Assembly: GCF_006385705.1 (NCBI RefSeq)
Contig: NZ_VFRQ01000009.1
Location: 62,001 to 126,000, forward strand
Source: Pontibacter mangrovi
GTDB taxonomy: Bacteria > Bacteroidota > Bacteroidia > Cytophagales > Hymenobacteraceae
Reading direction: 5' to 3'
Length of the DNA stretch: 64,000 nucleotides
Both the position numbers and the translations under genes were made by a program. The first letter of the stretch is position 1; every line of letters begins with the position of its first letter. The notes under the pieces were generated by a model. That model did no database searches. It saw only the letters and a list, made by a program, of their open reading frames with translations, and had not been told where the DNA came from. Below are positions 61,136 through 64,000 of this stretch, piece by piece.

Positions 61136-61735
61136 ATGAACTACTTTGAAGGCCTCGACCCTACCCTGGTAGATTGGGTGCTCATACCCGCCCTTATCTT
61201 TTTTGCCCGCATCTGCGACGTAACGCTGGGCACGCTGCGCATTGTTTTTGTATCGAAGGGCAACAAAACGGTGGCGCCCATACTTGGTTTTCTGGAGGTG
61301 CTTATTTGGCTGGTTGCCATTACGCAGGTGATGGAGAACCTGAGCAACGTGGCCTCCTACCTGGCCTGGGCCGGGGGCTTTGCCATGGGTAACTTTCTGG
61401 GCCTGCGCGTGGAGCAGAAGCTGGCGCTTGGGCAAATGGTCGTGCGCGTCATCACCGTTGAGCCTGCCGATGAACTCATCCGCATTCTGACAGAGCACGG
61501 CTACCGCCTCACCTGCATCGATGCCCGCGGCGCGCGCGGCAAAGTAAACCTGCTCTTCCTCATTGTGAAGCGCAAAAAGCTGCAGCACGTGCTCGACATC
61601 ATTCGAAGCTATAACCCGCAGGCATTTTACTCGGTGGAGGATGTACGCTCGGTGGCAGACGTGGATTTGCCGCAGGCCGAGCAGGAGCGCCAGGTAAGTC
61701 TGCGGCGCTTCTTTCCGCTGCGAAAGGGCAAATAA
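61136..61735 (+). CDS. DUF2179/UPF0316 membrane protein
   Basis: 199 residues: three membrane spans in the first 95 (FFARICDVTLGTLRIVFVSKG and VLIWLVAITQVMENLSNVASYLAW are family hallmarks), then a soluble DUF2179 domain (about 100-180, GYRLTCIDARGARGKVNLLFLIVKRK). DUF2179 domains occur with YitT-type membrane proteins. Function is unknown. Probably co-transcribed with the MscS gene. Confidence 0.9.
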   Translation: MNYFEGLDPTLVDWVLIPALIFFARICDVTLGTLRIVFVSKGNKTVAPILGFLEVLIWLVAITQVMENLSNVASYLAWAGGFAMGNFLGLRVEQKLALGQMVVRVITVEPADELIRILTEHGYRLTCIDARGARGKVNLLFLIVKRKKLQHVLDIIRSYNPQAFYSVEDVRSVADVDLPQAEQERQVSLRRFFPLRKGK

Positions 61736-61796
61736 TGCCTATATAGATTAAATAATGCGCTTGGATTGGTTCCACAGTTTAATAACAGCCTAAAAC
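61736..61796. other. Intergenic start of the 380-bp region before glgB
   Basis: The 381 bp between the DUF2179 gene and the glgB stop contain no convincing gene. They hold a palindromic element (61797-61857), AT-rich sequence without a recognisable signal, and a strong terminator (61989-62034). Confidence 0.5.
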
Positions 61797-61857
61797 CCAC
61801 CCCTATGAGCTGCTCGCTAGCTCAAAACTTTCGTTTTGGCTAGTCCAGAGGAGGGGA
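61797..61857. repeat. Palindromic intergenic element (REP-like)
   Basis: The outer ends CACCCCT (from 61798) and AGGAGGGG (61849-61856) are near-complementary. They enclose an inner hairpin: CTAGCTCAAAAC (61817-61828) with GTTTTGGCTAG (61833-61843), one bulged base, loop TTTC. Nested stems with C-rich and G-rich ends resemble the short intergenic palindromes (REP-like) seen in multiple copies in Bacteroidota genomes. Only one copy is seen in this window. Confidence 0.4.
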
Positions 61858-61988
61858 ATCTGCCTGTAGATTTGTAAAAAGGATTGCGCACTAATTAAGT
61901 GATAATGGTATAAGCAGTCAGTAAGTCTCTAAACTATAGAGGCGGACGCTGGGGTAAAAGCTAGATAGCTTAATTGCAAAGGAAAAAG

Positions 61989-62034
61989 AAAAGCGTCCGG
62001 CAAAGTTGCGTTTATACTTTGCCGGACGCTTTTT
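61989..62034. terminator. 18-bp perfect-stem terminator
   Basis: AAAAGCGTCCGGCAAAGT (61989-62006) pairs exactly with ACTTTGCCGGACGCTTTT (62017-62034 within one base), loop about 9 bases, T-run at the right end and A-run at the left. It can end transcription from both the DUF2179 side and glgB. The loop side carries an iterated TATACTT. Confidence 0.9.
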
Positions 62035-62116
62035 GTACTTATACTATGATACTTTTCTGGAGAGCTATTCTTTAGCTACATCCCAGGCAAAATCAAGAAT
62101 ATGGATCTTCATAACC

Positions 62117-64000
62117 TTAATCTCTGGCCAGCTTAAAGTAGACCACCGCCAGCGGCGGTAACTTCACCGTGATGGACTGATCCTGGCCATGGAACGGCTC
62201 CGGGTCGGTCTGGATCGGGTTTGCGTTGTGCACGTCGCTGCCGCCGTAACGGCTGTCGTCGGAGTTAAAGATCTGCACCCACTTGCCGGCATGCGGTGCC
62301 CCTAGCCTGTAGTGCTCGTGCAGCGCCGGCGTAAAGTTGCATACGACCAGCACATCGTCCTGCGGATTGTCGCTCTTGCGCAAGAAGCTCATCACCGAGT
62401 TATGCGCATCGTTCAAATCTATCCACTGGAATCCTTCGGGACTGAAGCTGTGCACATACATGGCTGGCTCTGCTTTGTAGATGGCGTTCAGCTCGCGGAG
62501 CAGCTGCTGTATGCCCTGGTGCGGGTGGTACTGCATCAGGTGCCAGTCCAGGCTGCTGTCGTGGTTCCATTCGCTGCTTTGCGCAATATCGGCCCCCATA
62601 AACAAAAGCTTGGCGCCAGGGTGCGCATACATGTAGGCATATAAGGTGCGCAGGTTGGCAAACCGCTGCCACTCATCGCCCGGCATTTTGCTTAACAAAG
62701 AGCCTTTGCCGTGCACCACCTCATCGTGCGAGAGCGGTAGCATAAACCTTTCGGAGAAGGCATAGACCATGCTGAAGGTAATATCGCCCTGGTGGTAGCG
62801 GCGGTAGATCGGGTCTTTCTCAAAGTAATGCAGCGTGTCGTGCATCCAGCCCATCATCCACTTGAGGTTAAAGCCCAGGCCGCCATGCTCTAGCGGGCCC
62901 GTCACGGCAGGCCAGGCGGTAGACTCTTCGGCAATCGTCAGCACCTCCGGAAAGTTATCGTGCACCGCGTGGTTAAAATCTTTCAGGAAGGAGATCGCCT
63001 CCAGGTTCTCGCGCCCGCCGTGCTCGTTGGGTATCCACTCGCCTGCCTTGCGGCTGTAGTCCAGGTACAGCATCGAGGCCACCGCATCCACGCGCAGGCC
63101 GTCTACATGATACTTGTCCAGCCAGAACAGGGCGTTGCTGATAAGGAAAGAACGCACCTCGTTGCGGCCATAGTTAAAGATGTAGCTGTTCCAGTCAGGG
63201 TGGAAGCCCTTGCGCGGGTCGGCGTGCTCAAACAGGTGCGTACCGTCAAAGTAGGCCAGCCCGTGCTCATCCGACGGAAAATGCGACGGCACCCAGTCCA
63301 TAATTACGCCGATGCCGTGCTGGTGCAGCACATCGATCAGGTGCATCAGGTCAGTTGGGGAGCCCAGCAAACTGTGGGCGGCAAAATAGCCGGTAATCTG
63401 GTAGCCCCAAGACCCACTAAACGGATGGTGCATCACCGGCATGAGTTCCACGTGAGTAAAGCCCAGCTCCTTTACGTAGGCAGGCAGTTCCTCAGCCAGC
63501 TCGCGGTAGGTGAGCGGGCGGTTGTTGTCCTCTGGCTTGCGGCGCCAGGAGCCCAAGTGCACCTCATACACGCTGTAAGGCTGCGGCTTGCCCAGCTTTT
63601 CTTTGCGGGTATCTATCCAGTCCTGGTCCTGCCAGGCATACTTCAGCTCCGACACGATGGAAGCGGTTTGAGGCGGCACTTCGCGGCAGAAGGCAAACGG
63701 GTCGCTCTTCTCTACATGGAACAGGTGGTACTTGGATTTAATGTGATACTTGTACATCATGCCGGTCCGCACATCCGGTATAAATCCCTCCCAAATGCCC
63801 GAATCATCGTGGCGCGCATGCAGTTGATGGTTCTCGCGGCTCCAGCCGTTAAACTCCCCCATCACCGACACCTGCTCGGCGTTAGGCGCCCAGACAGCGA
63901 AGTAAGTGCCGGGGCGATCGTGCAGCTCCATCGGGTGTGAGCCCAACTTCAGGTACAGGTTAAAGTGCTTTCCTTCTTTAAACAGGTAAATATCAAAATC
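62117..64000 (-). CDS. glgB: 1,4-alpha-glucan branching enzyme GlgB (5' end missing)
   Basis: Forms alpha-1,6 branches in glycogen. 627 residues are visible, and the frame continues to the right edge: the TTG at 63946 is an internal Leu codon, and the 18 codons beyond it read [18 protein letters not shown], the normal GlgB N-terminal region. Then comes a CBM48 domain ([21 protein letters not shown]) and a GH13 catalytic domain: DWVPSHFP, the nucleophile Asp in [12 protein letters not shown], acid Glu in [10 protein letters not shown] and [12 protein letters not shown]. The C-terminal beta domain ends VVYFKLARD. The true start lies outside the window. Confidence 0.96.
   Translation of the reverse strand, partial: DFDIYLFKEGKHFNLYLKLGSHPMELHDRPGTYFAVWAPNAEQVSVMGEFNGWSRENHQLHARHDDSGIWEGFIPDVRTGMMYKYHIKSKYHLFHVEKSDPFAFCREVPPQTASIVSELKYAWQDQDWIDTRKEKLGKPQPYSVYEVHLGSWRRKPEDNNRPLTYRELAEELPAYVKELGFTHVELMPVMHHPFSGSWGYQITGYFAAHSLLGSPTDLMHLIDVLHQHGIGVIMDWVPSHFPSDEHGLAYFDGTHLFEHADPRKGFHPDWNSYIFNYGRNEVRSFLISNALFWLDKYHVDGLRVDAVASMLYLDYSRKAGEWIPNEHGGRENLEAISFLKDFNHAVHDNFPEVLTIAEESTAWPAVTGPLEHGGLGFNLKWMMGWMHDTLHYFEKDPIYRRYHQGDITFSMVYAFSERFMLPLSHDEVVHGKGSLLSKMPGDEWQRFANLRTLYAYMYAHPGAKLLFMGADIAQSSEWNHDSSLDWHLMQYHPHQGIQQLLRELNAIYKAEPAMYVHSFSPEGFQWIDLNDAHNSVMSFLRKSDNPQDDVLVVCNFTPALHEHYRLGAPHAGKWVQIFNSDDSRYGGSDVHNANPIQTDPEPFHGQDQSITVKLPPLAVVYFKLARD

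Noticed and set aside
62065-62112. 15-codon frame (starting MKIHILDF) just after the glgB stop on the minus strand
   Set aside because: Too short to support; no ribosome-binding or conservation evidence. It may be a chance frame in the glgB 3' untranslated region.
62960-63940. 326-codon plus-strand frame opposite glgB
   Set aside because: Antisense to an intact GH13 enzyme; no domain recognised.
1-64000. Search for tRNA, rRNA, CRISPR arrays, insertion sequences and prophage genes
   Set aside because: No cloverleaf with CCA-type ends, no rRNA-like sequence, no regularly spaced direct repeats with unique spacers, and no transposase, integrase or phage structural gene were recognised by eye.

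Overview
The window is about 64 kb of bacterial chromosome from the Bacteroidota, most likely a pigmented Cytophagales bacterium of the Hymenobacteraceae (Pontibacter or a close relative). This placement is inferred from gene content: type IX secretion genes (PorU, PorV and a cargo protein with the C-terminal sorting domain), several TAnnTTTG-type -7 promoter boxes, a Bacteroidota-style dcw cluster, a CrtYcd/CrtW/CrtZ carotenoid cluster, and moderate GC with short AT-rich intergenic gaps. I see no rRNA, tRNA, CRISPR array, insertion sequence or prophage.

Layout. 1-9.2 kb: the start of the dcw cell wall/division cluster on the minus strand, in the order mraZ-rsmH-ftsL-ftsI-murE-mraY-murD-ftsW (ftsW cut by the left edge). 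9.2-9.7 kb: a 505-bp control region with a mraZ promoter, three decameric MraZ-type boxes, three perfect and one near-perfect DnaA boxes, an AT-rich stretch, and a second opposite-strand array of AAGTGG decamers. 9.7-17.8 kb: an outer-membrane barrel gene, then carotenoid genes on the minus strand (crtZ, a B12-binding MerR regulator, an ECF sigma factor, crtI, crtB, an unknown exported protein, crtYcd, ispH, crtW). Together these predict light- and sigma-controlled synthesis of an oxygenated, ketolated and hydroxylated beta-carotene derivative. 17.8-23.4 kb: enoyl-CoA hydratase, TetR regulator, NlpE-like lipoprotein, M3 peptidase and a PaaE-like reductase. 23.7-30 kb: HNH-AP2 protein, M23 peptidase, MscS channel, FtsX-type permease, NamZ-like lipoprotein, fmt and folA.

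30-36.2 kb: porV-porU. 36.4-39.3 kb: a PadR regulator with a large PspC/adhesin-head membrane protein. 39.6-43.2 kb: TIKI/TraB-like protein, CCA-adding enzyme, threonylcarbamoyl-AMP synthase and methylmalonyl-CoA epimerase. 43.3-45.8 kb: an isc cluster (iscS, iscU, unknown gene, iscA). 45.8-48.4 kb: T9SS cargo protein, then an ArsR regulator with an exported rhodanese. 48.5-54 kb: sbcD, a small membrane protein, sbcC. 54-56.4 kb: small lipoproteins, a secreted thermonuclease and a DinB-like protein; two of these lipoproteins share a Cys/His domain. 56.4-64 kb: universal stress protein, trehalose-6-phosphate synthase fused to a phosphatase domain with a changed nucleophile, MscS channel, DUF2179 protein and glgB (cut by the right edge).

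The most unusual window-wide signal is the heptamer AAGTATA (or its complement TATACTT). I count about 80 copies by eye on both strands, inside genes and between them, against roughly 8 expected by chance in uniform sequence. Within genes it often brings otherwise uncommon codons such as AGT and ATA. No feature class explains it. The other strong candidates are the double MraZ/DnaA control region at 9.2-9.6 kb and the E-for-D substitution in the trehalose-phosphate phosphatase domain. All coordinates and motif counts were read by eye; no database search was possible.
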